Shown in pieces: positions 51,771 through 59,991 of a stretch of DNA of 64,000 nucleotides. This DNA is from Paenibacillus tepidiphilus (GTDB lineage Bacteria > Bacillota > Bacilli > Paenibacillales > Paenibacillaceae). Location: contig NZ_VWRQ01000005.1 in NCBI RefSeq assembly GCF_008635795.1, positions 1 through 64,000 on the forward strand. The letters run 5' to 3'. The stretch's first letter is position 1. Every line of letters starts with the position of its first letter. The notes under the pieces were generated by a model that was given only the letters and a program-made list of their open reading frames with translations, ran no database searches and was not told the DNA's origin. The position numbers and the translations under genes were made by a program.

Positions 51771-52501
51771 CGGCCTCCCCTCCTCCATGCGTCATAGCGT
51801 TCATGGATGGAGCTGCCGGACTTGATGAGCGGCTTGAAGCCTTCGGGCACATGGCCTTGATGCTCAAGCACGGTCTGCCTGTGCCGGTCCAACTGCTCCT
51901 CCAGACAGGCACCTAGCATCGCCGTGATCCTGTGCCTGTCCATGTCCTTCCAGTGATACCGGAGCGGCTCTCCAGCCATCAGCGTAGCCTCCGGCTTCGG
52001 ATGGAAGAACAGCCCGTGGTACAGGGTTACGGGCACAACGGCCGTCTGCGGAGACATCCGCAGCACGACAGCGGCGCCGTCCATCAGCGTAAGCGGGCGG
52101 TGCTCCAGCGGCAGAAGCTCTCCTTCGGGATACATCCAGACGCTATCTCCGGCACGCAGCAGAGCGGCTGTATACCGCAGCGATGCGCCGACATCCGCCG
52201 GTTCACCGCGGTTGATAGAGTAAGCGCCCAACCGGCGGAAGAAGGAAAATTTGCGCAGCTGCGCCTCCTCCATCATGAAATAATGCTCACGGGCAGTTAA
52301 TGCCGCCGCAGCATGATAAGCCAGCAGCCCGTCCCACCAGGAGCTGTGGTTCATCAGATAAAGTACCGGACTATTCCCTGCTGAGGCTGGCTGTAAATCA
52401 CCTGATATACCGATGAAACGGAAATGCCTCCGCAGCAGATACCATGAATTATAACGGCGGAACAGCGCATTAAAGCTTTTGGATTTGGCGGCTTTGAGCA
52501 T
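51767..52501 (-). CDS. Lysophospholipid-type acyltransferase (carotenoid cluster)
   Basis: About 244 aa. PlsC-type motifs: HxxxxD in LMNHSSWWDGLL, then INRGEPADVGASL and the phosphate-binding YPEGELLPLE (variant of FPEGTRS), and TAVVPVTLYHGLFF. In this operon it probably adds a fatty acyl group to a glycosylated carotenoid. ATG is behind GAAGGGAG and overlaps the preceding gene by about 30 bases. The overlap chain of all four genes indicates tight co-translation. Confidence 0.82.
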   Translation of the reverse strand: MLKAAKSKSFNALFRRYNSWYLLRRHFRFIGISGDLQPASAGNSPVLYLMNHSSWWDGLLAYHAAAALTAREHYFMMEEAQLRKFSFFRRLGAYSINRGEPADVGASLRYTAALLRAGDSVWMYPEGELLPLEHRPLTLMDGAAVVLRMSPQTAVVPVTLYHGLFFHPKPEATLMAGEPLRYHWKDMDRHRITAMLGACLEEQLDRHRQTVLEHQGHVPEGFKPLIKSGSSIHERYDAWRRGGR

Positions 52502-53255
52502 AACGCAGGCTCCCTTCAGATAGAACAATTCCTGCACAGGCGATGACCATGCAGAGCGGAAGCCCTTCCCGCAGGGCCACCAGTCCGAACAGGATCAGCA
52601 CACCCTGGTAGAGTCTGGTCCCGCGCCGGACAGTCAGCTTCGTCAAGGAGACGGCAGGCAGGAACAGCGACAGTATGGAACCGGCGATCAGCCATCCGGC
52701 AAAATTACTCAGCGGCACCTGATAGAACCAGCCGCCGCCTTCCCAGGACCAGAAGCCCCTCGCATGGGCCACAGGATCCAGCACCAGATCCAGCAGTACC
52801 GTCCAGAATCCGACCTGAAGCGCCCTCAGCAGCTTAAGCCGCCAGCCGGTCTGCCCGAAATCCCTGCTCAGCAGCACAGCATTGCAGATTACCGCAATCC
52901 AGGCAAATCCCAGTGTCACCGGAACACTCAGCAGCAGCGGCCCCAGAATATCGGAATATTCATAACTACCGAATAAGTGCCCGGTGTGAACGCCGAACCA
53001 CTCCACTGCCATCCCGCCAAGCCAAATCATCGCGGCGGACCAGAAGAAGTAACTCCGCTTCTGCGGCAGCGATCCCGGAACTGACTGGCCGGTCATATGC
53101 GCACGGCGGGCACTCTGTAACAGCAATTCCCCCGCATATAGCGCGTAGAATACGAGAAACAGGCCATTGGAAAATTGCAGACCCGCCGGAACGCTGAAAA
53201 AAATGAGCAGCAGCGCACCAATACAGTACCAGCTCCAAAAGGTAATCCTGATCAT
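52470..53255 (-). CDS. Carotenoid biosynthesis membrane protein (CruF/DUF422-like)
   Basis: About 261 aa with about seven membrane helices. Blocks such as VEWFGVHTGHLFGSYEYSDILGP and DLVLDPVAHARGFWSWEGGGWFY, rich in His/Glu/Trp, fit the CruF / DUF422 carotenoid hydratase-like family. It should act on the end group of a lycopene-type carotenoid in the membrane. ATG at 53255 has AGGCGG eight bases upstream. First gene of the operon; a long leader with a hairpin at 53302-53331 precedes it. No carotenoid synthase gene (crtM/crtB) lies within the window. Confidence 0.82.
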   Translation of the reverse strand: MIRITFWSWYCIGALLLIFFSVPAGLQFSNGLFLVFYALYAGELLLQSARRAHMTGQSVPGSLPQKRSYFFWSAAMIWLGGMAVEWFGVHTGHLFGSYEYSDILGPLLLSVPVTLGFAWIAVICNAVLLSRDFGQTGWRLKLLRALQVGFWTVLLDLVLDPVAHARGFWSWEGGGWFYQVPLSNFAGWLIAGSILSLFLPAVSLTKLTVRRGTRLYQGVLILFGLVALREGLPLCMVIACAGIVLSEGSLRYAQSRQIQKL

Positions 53256-53301
53256 CCCGAGCACCGCCTATCGACCAGTCTGTCAACAAGAGTGCTAGAA
53301 T

Positions 53302-53331
53302 AACGCTGTGCGCTTCGGCTTACACAGCGTT
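53302..53331 (-). promoter_or_regulatory. Perfect 9-bp hairpin in the carotenoid-operon leader
   Basis: AACGCTGTG and CACAGCGTT separated by 12 bases, next to a GAGGAGG that is not followed by an open frame. Could be an operator or an RNA element. Confidence 0.5.
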
Positions 53332-53501
53332 CCTCCTCACATGGGTGCATAATCGTCTCATTCAATAGTTTTCATCTCCTTTAGGCTGTGTACAAACATT
53401 ATACATATATTCTACAAAAATTACACATACACGATGTATCCCGTAACTCTTTTTCTTTTCCGGGAATATAATGATGGCTTTGCTTTTGTGCATACACAAA
53501 A

Positions 53502-53529
53502 AAACACCCCATCCGAAGATGAGGTGTTT
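53502..53529 (-). terminator. Terminator of rpmF
   Basis: AAACACCCCATC/GATGAGGTGTTT stem with CGA loop, followed by TTTTG on the minus strand. Confidence 0.9.
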
Positions 53530-53542
53530 CCCTGTATAAAGA

Positions 53543-53716
53543 CTATTGCTTGATGATCTCTCTTGCTTTGTACGTTCCGCAAACTTTGCAAACGTGGTGA
53601 GCCAATTTCAGCTCGCCGCATTGCTCGCATTTCACCATGCCTGGAACTACCAGCTTGAAGTGAGTACGACGTTTGTCGCGACGTGTCTTGGACGTTCTGC
53701 GTTGAGGTACTGCCAT
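53543..53716 (-). CDS. rpmF: Ribosomal protein bL32
   Basis: 57 aa. Starts [20 protein letters not shown] and has two Cys-x-x-Cys pairs (CEQC and CKVC) that bind zinc, the C+ form of L32, ending AREIIKQ. ATG is behind CAGGAGGTG. Part of the large ribosomal subunit. It lies 54 bases after the DUF177 gene on the same strand, the conserved yceD-rpmF pair. Confidence 0.97.
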   Translation of the reverse strand: MAVPQRRTSKTRRDKRRTHFKLVVPGMVKCEQCGELKLAHHVCKVCGTYKAREIIKQ

Positions 53717-53770
53717 GTGTTAACACCTCCTGGTTTCCTTGTGAACCCGCGCTTTCTGCGGGATTGGTTC

Positions 53771-54292
53771 TTAGTCATCTTGCTTGGTAAAGAGTCCTTT
53801 CAACGCAGCGAATCTTGGATCGATCACTGTGTTGTCGCAACTGCAGGTGCCTTCGTTCAAATTTTGTCCGCATGTGTGACAAAGACCAAGACAGTCTGCC
53901 TTGCACAATACCGAATCCGGCAAGTGCAGTACGAAGTGTTCCTCCACGAACGGAGTGAGCTCCACAGTCTCATCCTTGATGTAGATGATATCCTCATCTT
54001 CATCTTCGGGAGGCTCGGGCTGTTTCAGCCACTGGTAAGTCTCAGCAAAAGGAATATCAAGCTTCGTCTTAACCTCTGTAAGGCAGCGTGAGCATAACAT
54101 GTCCACACTTCCTGTCAGTTTCCCCACCACGTTCACCTGATCGGTATCCGCGGGCAGCGCATTAAGGTCCACTGAGAGCGGTGCAACGGCAACAATATCC
54201 TTACGCCCTTTGACAAACCCGCTTACGTCCAGCGTTTCATGGAAATGTACAGGTGCGTCGGCGTTTGCTACTTTGCGAAAGTGAATCTTCAT
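53771..54292 (-). CDS. DUF177 (YceD-like) protein
   Basis: About 173 aa from the ATG at 54292 with GGAGTG upstream. The family pattern is present: CSRCLTEVKTKLDIPF in the middle and CLGLCHTCGQNLNEGTCSC near the end (a Cys cluster that probably binds zinc), then IDPRFAALKGLF. YceD-type proteins are linked to 23S rRNA maturation and are nearly always encoded just before rpmF, as here. Cytoplasmic; it divides from tmcAL across a 150-base gap. Confidence 0.92.
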   Translation of the reverse strand: MKIHFRKVANADAPVHFHETLDVSGFVKGRKDIVAVAPLSVDLNALPADTDQVNVVGKLTGSVDMLCSRCLTEVKTKLDIPFAETYQWLKQPEPPEDEDEDIIYIKDETVELTPFVEEHFVLHLPDSVLCKADCLGLCHTCGQNLNEGTCSCDNTVIDPRFAALKGLFTKQDD

Positions 54293-54441
54293 AATCATCA
54301 CTCCAAACAAACAAAATTTATTATACCTATTATTACCGGAGTTTGTCAATCATTTTCCCTTGATATTGTTTCAAGGAAGCGGACAATTTATGATAGAACT
54401 ATTAAATTGTCCTGAATATGATAACCGGAGTGAAGCAACCA

Positions 54442-55692
54442 GTGAACACAGTCGGCATTATCGCAGAATATAATCCTCTACATAACGGGCATGTCCACCA
54501 TTTCCGGGAGGCCAAGCGCTTGTCCGGCGCAGACCATGTCATCGTCGTCATGAGCGGGCCGTTCACCCAGCGCGGCGAGCCTGCCGCCGTCAGCAAGCAG
54601 GCACGGACCGAGATGGCGCTGCGCATGGGCGCCGACCTCGTCATCGAGCTGCCGGTGGCCTACGCCGTTCAGCCAGCAGAGTGGTTCGCCTTCGGCGCGG
54701 TCTCCCTGCTGGCGGCAACCGGCGTTGTCGGCAGTCTCTGCTTCGGCTCCGAAGCCGGCAGCCTGGAGCAGCTGCGGCCGCTGGCGAAATTCCTGGCCGC
54801 CGAGAACGAACAGCTCAAGGCGGACATCAGCCGCCGTATGTCGCTTGGCGCGAGCTTCCCCGCCGCATACAGCGAAGCCGCTGCTGAGGCTTGGAATGCT
54901 TCATCCCAAGGGTCTTTCCTGGGAGAAGAGGAACCGGCGGCGGTGCTGCACCTTCTCCGCCAGCCCAACAACAGCCTCGGGCTGCACTATCTCATCGCCC
55001 TTGAGCGGCTGAAGAGCGGCATAGTCCCGCTGACGGTGCCGCGCACCGGCGCCGGGTTCCATGACCCGCTGCAGCCGGGTTCAAGCATTGCCAGTGCGAC
55101 CGCGGTCCGCCGTCTGCTGGCGGAAGGCGGTTCTCCGGCGCCATACCTGCCGGACTACAGCCTGTCCATTCTGGACAGAGAGCTGGCGGCGGGCCGGGGT
55201 CCGGTCACGCTGGAGGATTTCCGGCTGCCTCTGCGCCATACACTGTTAACGCGCAGCGCTGCGGAACTCCGCGGCCTGCACGACATGAACGAAGGCCTGG
55301 AGAACCGGCTGCTTCGTGTATTCAGCGAGCTGGAGCCCTTCACATTCGATGGGCTGCTGCTTGGACTGAAGAGCAAACGCTATACGCACACCCGGCTCCA
55401 GCGCCTGCTCCTTCACACCCTGCTGAACCACCGCAGGGAGGAAATGACTCCACAGCAGCTGGCCCAAGGCCCGGCGTATCTGCGGGTCCTTGGCTTCAGC
55501 GCGGCCGGAAGGCAGCTGCTGAAACGGATGAAACACTCCGCTTCCCTGCCGGTGGTCACCAGTCCGTCCCGGTTCAATCATCCAATGCTGCAGCAGGACA
55601 TTGCTGCTGCGGGAGTGTATGCCACAGCCTTCGCCGCGCCGCAGCGGCAAGAGCTGCTTGCCGACTATTTGCTGCCGCCGGTTATGGTTTAA
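54442..55692 (+). CDS. tmcAL: tRNA(Met) cytidine acetate ligase
   Basis: About 416 aa from a GTG with GGAG eleven bases upstream; an ATG at 54418 lacks a site. Uses acetate and ATP to make N4-acetylcytidine at the wobble base of elongator tRNA-Met. The nucleotidyltransferase signature is IIAEYNPLHNGHVHHF (HxGH), followed by SGPFTQRGEPA and ELPVAYAVQPAEWFAFGAV; the C-terminal half is helical with a basic surface. Also known as YlbM in Bacillus. Convergent with sepM; the two stop regions overlap by 11 bases. Confidence 0.94.
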   Translation: MNTVGIIAEYNPLHNGHVHHFREAKRLSGADHVIVVMSGPFTQRGEPAAVSKQARTEMALRMGADLVIELPVAYAVQPAEWFAFGAVSLLAATGVVGSLCFGSEAGSLEQLRPLAKFLAAENEQLKADISRRMSLGASFPAAYSEAAAEAWNASSQGSFLGEEEPAAVLHLLRQPNNSLGLHYLIALERLKSGIVPLTVPRTGAGFHDPLQPGSSIASATAVRRLLAEGGSPAPYLPDYSLSILDRELAAGRGPVTLEDFRLPLRHTLLTRSAAELRGLHDMNEGLENRLLRVFSELEPFTFDGLLLGLKSKRYTHTRLQRLLLHTLLNHRREEMTPQQLAQGPAYLRVLGFSAAGRQLLKRMKHSASLPVVTSPSRFNHPMLQQDIAAAGVYATAFAAPQRQELLADYLLPPVMV

Positions 55693-56719
55693 CCGGCAGC
55701 TCCTTCATATAGTTCAGCGCCTCATCCAGCGTGGAGACCGGCACCAGCTTCATCCGGGTGCCGATCTGGTCGGCCCGCGCTTTTGCCTCCTCGTAATTCT
55801 TGACCGGAACAAAGAAAATCTCCGCTTCTTCACGGTCTGCGGCGACGATCTTATGCTTCACGCCGCCGATAGGCCCAACCTGGCCTTCGGCATCAATGGT
55901 CCCCGTGCCCGCTACCCGGTAGCCCTTGCTCAAATCCCCCGGGGTGAGCCGGTTATAGATTTCCATGGTAAACATCAGGCCCGCCGAAGGGCCTCCCACC
56001 TCGGTATCCACAAAGCTGATATCCCGGCCCTCTTCCTGCGGCTCTACCTTCTGAACGGCGCCGATACTGATGCCCAGTCCGGGACGGACGGCCGAGCTCT
56101 CCTTGTCTTTGATCTCAACAAGCTTCACCTGCTCGCTCAATTCCCTGCCGTCCCGCTGCAGGGTAACCTCAACCTGGTCGCCGATGGCATGGGACGACAG
56201 CAGCTTAGCCAGCGCTTCAGCATCAGTCACACCCTGTCCGGATACCGTCAGAAGCCGGTCTCCGGGACGGAATTGCTCCTTATTGCCGCTCTCCGGAACG
56301 GAGAACACATATAAATAATCGGTGACCTCTTCAAAAGGCACCTTGGCCGCCCGGTAAGCGGCCTGGACGGCGGACGACTGCGAGCTGCTCATATAATAGA
56401 CCTGTTCAGCGGCGTACTCCTGCTCCGTCCGGTCGCCCAGCCTCGTCTCCTTGGCCACAATTTCCGCGTAGGAATTGAACATGGACATGACCAGCAGTGC
56501 CACATTGGCATAACTGGCGGATACCGTTGTCATCATAAATGTCCCCTGCTCCTGCGGATCGGCGTTCTCCACCTGAATCATAGGCGCAACCTCGGAGGCG
56601 CTGCCCGGACGATACACGATATACGGCGTGTTCATAAATACTACAACATATACGATAACCACAAAGGTTACCAAATAAATAAAAGCGCGGAAGCCTATCC
56701 GTCGTTTCGGTTGCTTCAA
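55682..56719 (-). CDS. SepM/YlbL-family membrane serine protease (PDZ-Lon)
   Basis: 345 aa with a TTG start. One N-terminal membrane helix (residues about 10-30; FRAFIYLVTFVVIVYVVVF), a region with IQVENADPQEQGTFMMTTVSA, a PDZ domain (about 140-200; RPGDRLLTVSGQGVTDAEAL) and a Lon-type S16 protease domain with catalytic Ser in GGPSAGLMFTMEIY and Lys in GGVKHKIVAADREE. In Bacillus YlbL and in streptococcal SepM the protease acts outside the membrane. Next to ylbJ and tmcAL, as in other Bacillota. Confidence 0.92.
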   Translation of the reverse strand: MKQPKRRIGFRAFIYLVTFVVIVYVVVFMNTPYIVYRPGSASEVAPMIQVENADPQEQGTFMMTTVSASYANVALLVMSMFNSYAEIVAKETRLGDRTEQEYAAEQVYYMSSSQSSAVQAAYRAAKVPFEEVTDYLYVFSVPESGNKEQFRPGDRLLTVSGQGVTDAEALAKLLSSHAIGDQVEVTLQRDGRELSEQVKLVEIKDKESSAVRPGLGISIGAVQKVEPQEEGRDISFVDTEVGGPSAGLMFTMEIYNRLTPGDLSKGYRVAGTGTIDAEGQVGPIGGVKHKIVAADREEAEIFFVPVKNYEEAKARADQIGTRMKLVPVSTLDEALNYMKELPVKP

Positions 56720-56878
56720 ATGCTGTCCCTTCTTTCTTTCCGCCGGCGCTCTGCTGGAACACTAGAGTCTGCATGAACATGCTTCACCTCTTTCGGCAAG
56801 GCATGTCATCCGTTAGCCCAGCATAACATGATAACAGGTCAAGCCCATGTCTTATGCTATGAAGAGGTGGAACATAAC

Positions 56879-58102
56879 ATGAATCATTTGAAAATACGCC
56901 GGATCGCTTCGGGCACCGCACCGTTTCTGTCCGGTGCCCTTGCCATACTGCTCGCGGCCGCCATCGTCGCATCGCCCGAATCCGCCTTTCAGGCTTCGCT
57001 GCAGGGCCTGAAGCTATGGTGGACGCTGGTCTTTCCGGCCCTGCTGCCGTTCCTGATGCTGTCGGAGATGCTGACAGCCTCAGGGGTCGTCCACGGGCTC
57101 GGCGTCCTGCTGGAGCCGGTGATGACCCGCGTCTTCCGGCTTCCGGGTGCCGGGGGATGGCTGCTCACCCTGGGCATGAATGCGGGCTTCCCTGCGGGAG
57201 CCGCAGGTGCCGCGCAGCTGTACAAGCAAGGCAGCCTTTCAGGCCGGGAAGCCCGCAGGCTGGCTGCGCTAAGCCACTTTGCCAGCCCCGTAACGCTGCT
57301 GATTGTGGTAGGTATAGGCTTCCTGCAGCACCCGGGGGCCGGCTATGCGCTGCTAGCCATCCACTGGGGGTCGGGCCTGCTTGCCGGCTTCACCACCGCA
57401 CGTGTAGCCGGAAGACTGGACGCACAAGCCGTCCCGGACCAGCCGGCGGCCAGACGCAGTTCCTGGAGCAAGCGGGCCGTTCAGGCTGCTGCAGAAGCCC
57501 GGGCAAGCGACGGCCGGAGCTTCGGCAAGCTGCTTGGCGACTCCGTCGCCTCCGCCGTTCAGCAGCTGATGATTGTCGGCGGCTACATGATTATCTTCGC
57601 CGTCGTCATTCAAATCGCCGCTCGCCTAATTCCGTGGCTTCCTGCAGTAGTGACCGCAGGGCTTCTGGAGCTGCACCTGGGCGCAAACGCCATTGCCCCC
57701 GCTGTGAATCAGTCATCCGCCCAGCCCGCCGTATGGACAGCAGGCCTGTTATCGGCAGCGCTGGCATGGAGCGGGATTTGCGGCCAGCTGCAGGCCTTGT
57801 CCGCATTGAAGCCAGCGGGAGCCCGTTATCTGCCCTACGCTGCAGCACGCCTGCTGCATGCCGTGTATGCCTTTCTGCTTACGCTGCTGCTATGGAAGCC
57901 GCTGCTCTCCGGGCAAGCTGTTGCCTTGCCCGCAGCCATCTTTCCCGCAGGCACGGCTAGTACTGGCGATGACTTTACTGCACTGCCTGTGTGGAGCACG
58001 GTTCCCCGGCTGCTCGGTGTGCAGAGCGCGGTGCTGCTCCTATTATTGGCATGCTCCGCCGTTATTTATGTCGCTGCCCGCTTTCGGCAGCCAAGGCGCT
58101 GA
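56879..58102 (+). CDS. ylbJ: Sporulation integral membrane protein YlbJ
   Basis: About 407 aa from an ATG behind AGAGGTGG; an earlier in-frame ATG at 56828 has no site. About eight membrane helices in two related halves of the nucleoside-recognition (Gate) type: LWWTLVFPALLPFLMLSEMLTASG and VQQLMIVGGYMIIFAVVI, with GMNAGFPAGAAGAAQLY. YlbJ is needed for late spore development in Bacillus, probably in cortex or coat assembly. The 3' end overlaps the convergent coaD gene by 41 bases. Confidence 0.93.
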   Translation: MNHLKIRRIASGTAPFLSGALAILLAAAIVASPESAFQASLQGLKLWWTLVFPALLPFLMLSEMLTASGVVHGLGVLLEPVMTRVFRLPGAGGWLLTLGMNAGFPAGAAGAAQLYKQGSLSGREARRLAALSHFASPVTLLIVVGIGFLQHPGAGYALLAIHWGSGLLAGFTTARVAGRLDAQAVPDQPAARRSSWSKRAVQAAAEARASDGRSFGKLLGDSVASAVQQLMIVGGYMIIFAVVIQIAARLIPWLPAVVTAGLLELHLGANAIAPAVNQSSAQPAVWTAGLLSAALAWSGICGQLQALSALKPAGARYLPYAAARLLHAVYAFLLTLLLWKPLLSGQAVALPAAIFPAGTASTGDDFTALPVWSTVPRLLGVQSAVLLLLLACSAVIYVAARFRQPRR

Positions 58103-58592
58103 ATTTGCTCCGAATCGCCTGCTCTACCTCCGGCGTTACAAATTCGGATACATTGCCGCCGAAATGCGCCAGCTCTTTAACAACACTGGAGCTGAGATAG
58201 GAATACTTCGGATTGGTCATCATAAAAATCGTCTCCGCATCCGGACTCAGGCTGTGGTTAATGGACGCATTTTGCAGCTCGTATTCGAAATCCGTCACCG
58301 TACGGATGCCGCGCACAATGACCTGGGCATCCTTCTGGCGCAGATAATTCACCAGCAAATCACGGAAGCTGTCGACTTCCACATTCGGAATATCGGCTGT
58401 GGCCTGACGCAGCAAATCCGCCCGTTCCTCTACCGTGAACAGCGGATTTTTGCTTAAATTGTTCAGGACGGCCACGATCAGCCTGTCAAATTGCTTGGCG
58501 GCACGCCGGATGATATCCATATGTCCCAGGGTCACCGGGTCAAAGGTCCCGGGATAAATGGCCACCCGTTCTTTTCTAATCTGCTCGCTCAT
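58062..58592 (-). CDS. coaD: Phosphopantetheine adenylyltransferase
   Basis: About 176 aa. Transfers AMP from ATP to 4'-phosphopantetheine in coenzyme A synthesis. Signature AIYPGTFDPVTLGHMDIIRRAAKQFD (TxxH near residue 18), AVLNNLSKNPLFTVEER, VRGIRTVTDFEYE and YSYLSSSVVKELAHFGG are all present. The start overlaps the end of rsmD by 17 bases, the typical rsmD-coaD pair. Confidence 0.97.
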   Translation of the reverse strand: MSEQIRKERVAIYPGTFDPVTLGHMDIIRRAAKQFDRLIVAVLNNLSKNPLFTVEERADLLRQATADIPNVEVDSFRDLLVNYLRQKDAQVIVRGIRTVTDFEYELQNASINHSLSPDAETIFMMTNPKYSYLSSSVVKELAHFGGNVSEFVTPEVEQAIRSKFSALAAESGQRHK

Positions 58593-59187
58593 CTGAGTCC
58601 TCCTCGCCACTTTCCGCCTCTTCCCCAGGAAGGGCAGACTCTACCCTGTAGATAGAAATCGTTGTTTCCCCGTAAACGGCATGCTTGGTTTGGCGGAACC
58701 CGGGGATATCCTCCGGGTATGCATACCCGGATTCATGCTCCAGTACAATGAGCGCCTCCGGGCTGAGCAGCCCTTTCTGCAGCATGGTCTGCATAAGATC
58801 AGCCCCATGCTTCAGCCGGTAGGGCGGGTCCAGAAAGACCAGATCAAATACCTTTCCCCGCTTCTCCATCGCACTGAGCGCACGTCCCGCATCATTGCGG
58901 TATACCTCAGCCTGCGCCTCCAGCTTCACCGTCTTCAGATTGGCGCGGACGGTATCAATGCTCTTCGGCTCCATGTCCACAAATACCGCGCTCTCCATCC
59001 CTCTGCTGAGCGCTTCAATTCCCAGTCCGCCCGTTCCGGCGAACAGATCCAGCACCGTGCCCCCGTCGAAATAAGGACCGATCATGCTGAACACGGCCTC
59101 CTTGACCTTGTCGGTCGTCGGCCGCGTTCCGGTGCCTGGCACGCTCTTCAGCGGTCTGCCCTTTGCACTTCCCGATACAACTCTCAC
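58576..59187 (-). CDS. rsmD: 16S rRNA (guanine966-N2)-methyltransferase
   Basis: 203 aa with a GTG start after AGGTGA. AdoMet-binding motif VLDLFAGTGGLGIEALSRG (about residue 45) and catalytic motif FLDPPYRLK, with the opening RVVSGSAKGRPLKSVPG, place it in RsmD. Methylates G966 in the small subunit. Upstream leader contains a perfect ATGCCG/CGGCAT hairpin. First gene of rsmD-coaD. Confidence 0.96.
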   Translation of the reverse strand: MRVVSGSAKGRPLKSVPGTGTRPTTDKVKEAVFSMIGPYFDGGTVLDLFAGTGGLGIEALSRGMESAVFVDMEPKSIDTVRANLKTVKLEAQAEVYRNDAGRALSAMEKRGKVFDLVFLDPPYRLKHGADLMQTMLQKGLLSPEALIVLEHESGYAYPEDIPGFRQTKHAVYGETTISIYRVESALPGEEAESGEEDSDERAD

Positions 59188-59445
59188 CGATCATTCACCT
59201 GCTTTTTGTCTCTGCTGTTGTGTTATGCCGTTTCGGCATCGTAGCAAGCCTATAGTACCACAATTGACGGATGATTGAAAAAGCCTGTCTGTTTCTGTCG
59301 CCCAAAAAATATTCAGGTGTATGTATAAAACCAGCCCGGAGCGGACATGCTGTAATTATCGACATCACAAAATGTCGTAGACAACCGCGGAGCAGGCTTA
59401 CGTTTCCCCATAAGCTCTTCGTCCGGTTTCTCCTCTCCCATGAAA

Positions 59446-59472
59446 GGGGCTCCCGAAAGGGAGCCCCGATTT
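59446..59472 (+). terminator. Orphan hairpin with T-run
   Basis: GGGGCTCCC/GGGAGCCCC stem followed by GATTTTTG on the plus strand. No plus-strand gene precedes it within the 260 bases from the rsmD start. Confidence 0.6.
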
Positions 59473-59488
59473 TTGTGCAGTCATTTAT

Positions 59489-59520
59489 CAAAAAAGCCCG
59501 GCGCCTTACAGCACCGGACT
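59489..59520 (-). terminator. Terminator of the 84-aa coiled-coil gene
   Basis: AGCCCGGCGC/GCACCGGACT imperfect stem with TTTTTT on the minus strand. Confidence 0.85.
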
Positions 59521-59548
59521 CCTTCATCTATTCATTCGCCGTAGCTGG

Positions 59549-59803
59549 TTATTTAATCCGTTTAAGCTGGGCTTCCTGCTCAATGGAACGGGCCGACAGC
59601 AGCTCAATAATCCGGTGCTGATTCTCCAGCAGGGATTCGATTTTGATTACACGCTCATTCGTTTCCAGTACGGCACGCTTGATTAGCTCCTGATCTTGCT
59701 TGATAATCTGCTGATCACTCTCCAACCGATCCAAACGTTCATTGACAGGTGTCAATTCTTCCCGAATGACTGACCGTAACAGCTGCGCCAAATCGTTATC
59801 CAT
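59549..59803 (-). CDS. Small coiled-coil protein, about 84 aa
   Basis: I do not recognise a named family. Product from the ATG at 59803 (behind AAGGAGCGG) is all-helical: LAQLLRSVIREELTPVNERLDRLE, then DQELIKRAVLETNERVIKIE and NQHRIIELLSARSIEQ. Regular hydrophobic heptads predict a long parallel coiled coil. There is no membrane segment. Its own terminator follows. Similar short proteins occur in many Bacillota as conserved hypotheticals. Confidence 0.75.
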   Translation of the reverse strand: MDNDLAQLLRSVIREELTPVNERLDRLESDQQIIKQDQELIKRAVLETNERVIKIESLLENQHRIIELLSARSIEQEAQLKRIK

Positions 59804-59926
59804 AAGCTCCGCTCCTTCAATCAAGATATATAGGATTGTACCAGAAATGAAGCTCTCAATCTATATCAGAACAGCATTAACTATTCTCAAGGAATTATTT
59901 GCATTCATTAAAACAGACAACAAAAC

Positions 59927-59973
59927 AGACACCCTTGACCCTGCCCAAATTGGCAGGAGTAAGGATGTCTGCA
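59927..59973 (-). terminator. Terminator of the 140-aa beta-rich protein gene
   Basis: A long interrupted stem (CAGACACCCTTGACCCTGCC pairing across CAAATT) with a T-rich TTTTGTTGTCTG on the minus strand. Confidence 0.8.
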
Positions 59974-59991
59974 GCCAGGGTGAAACCGCAA

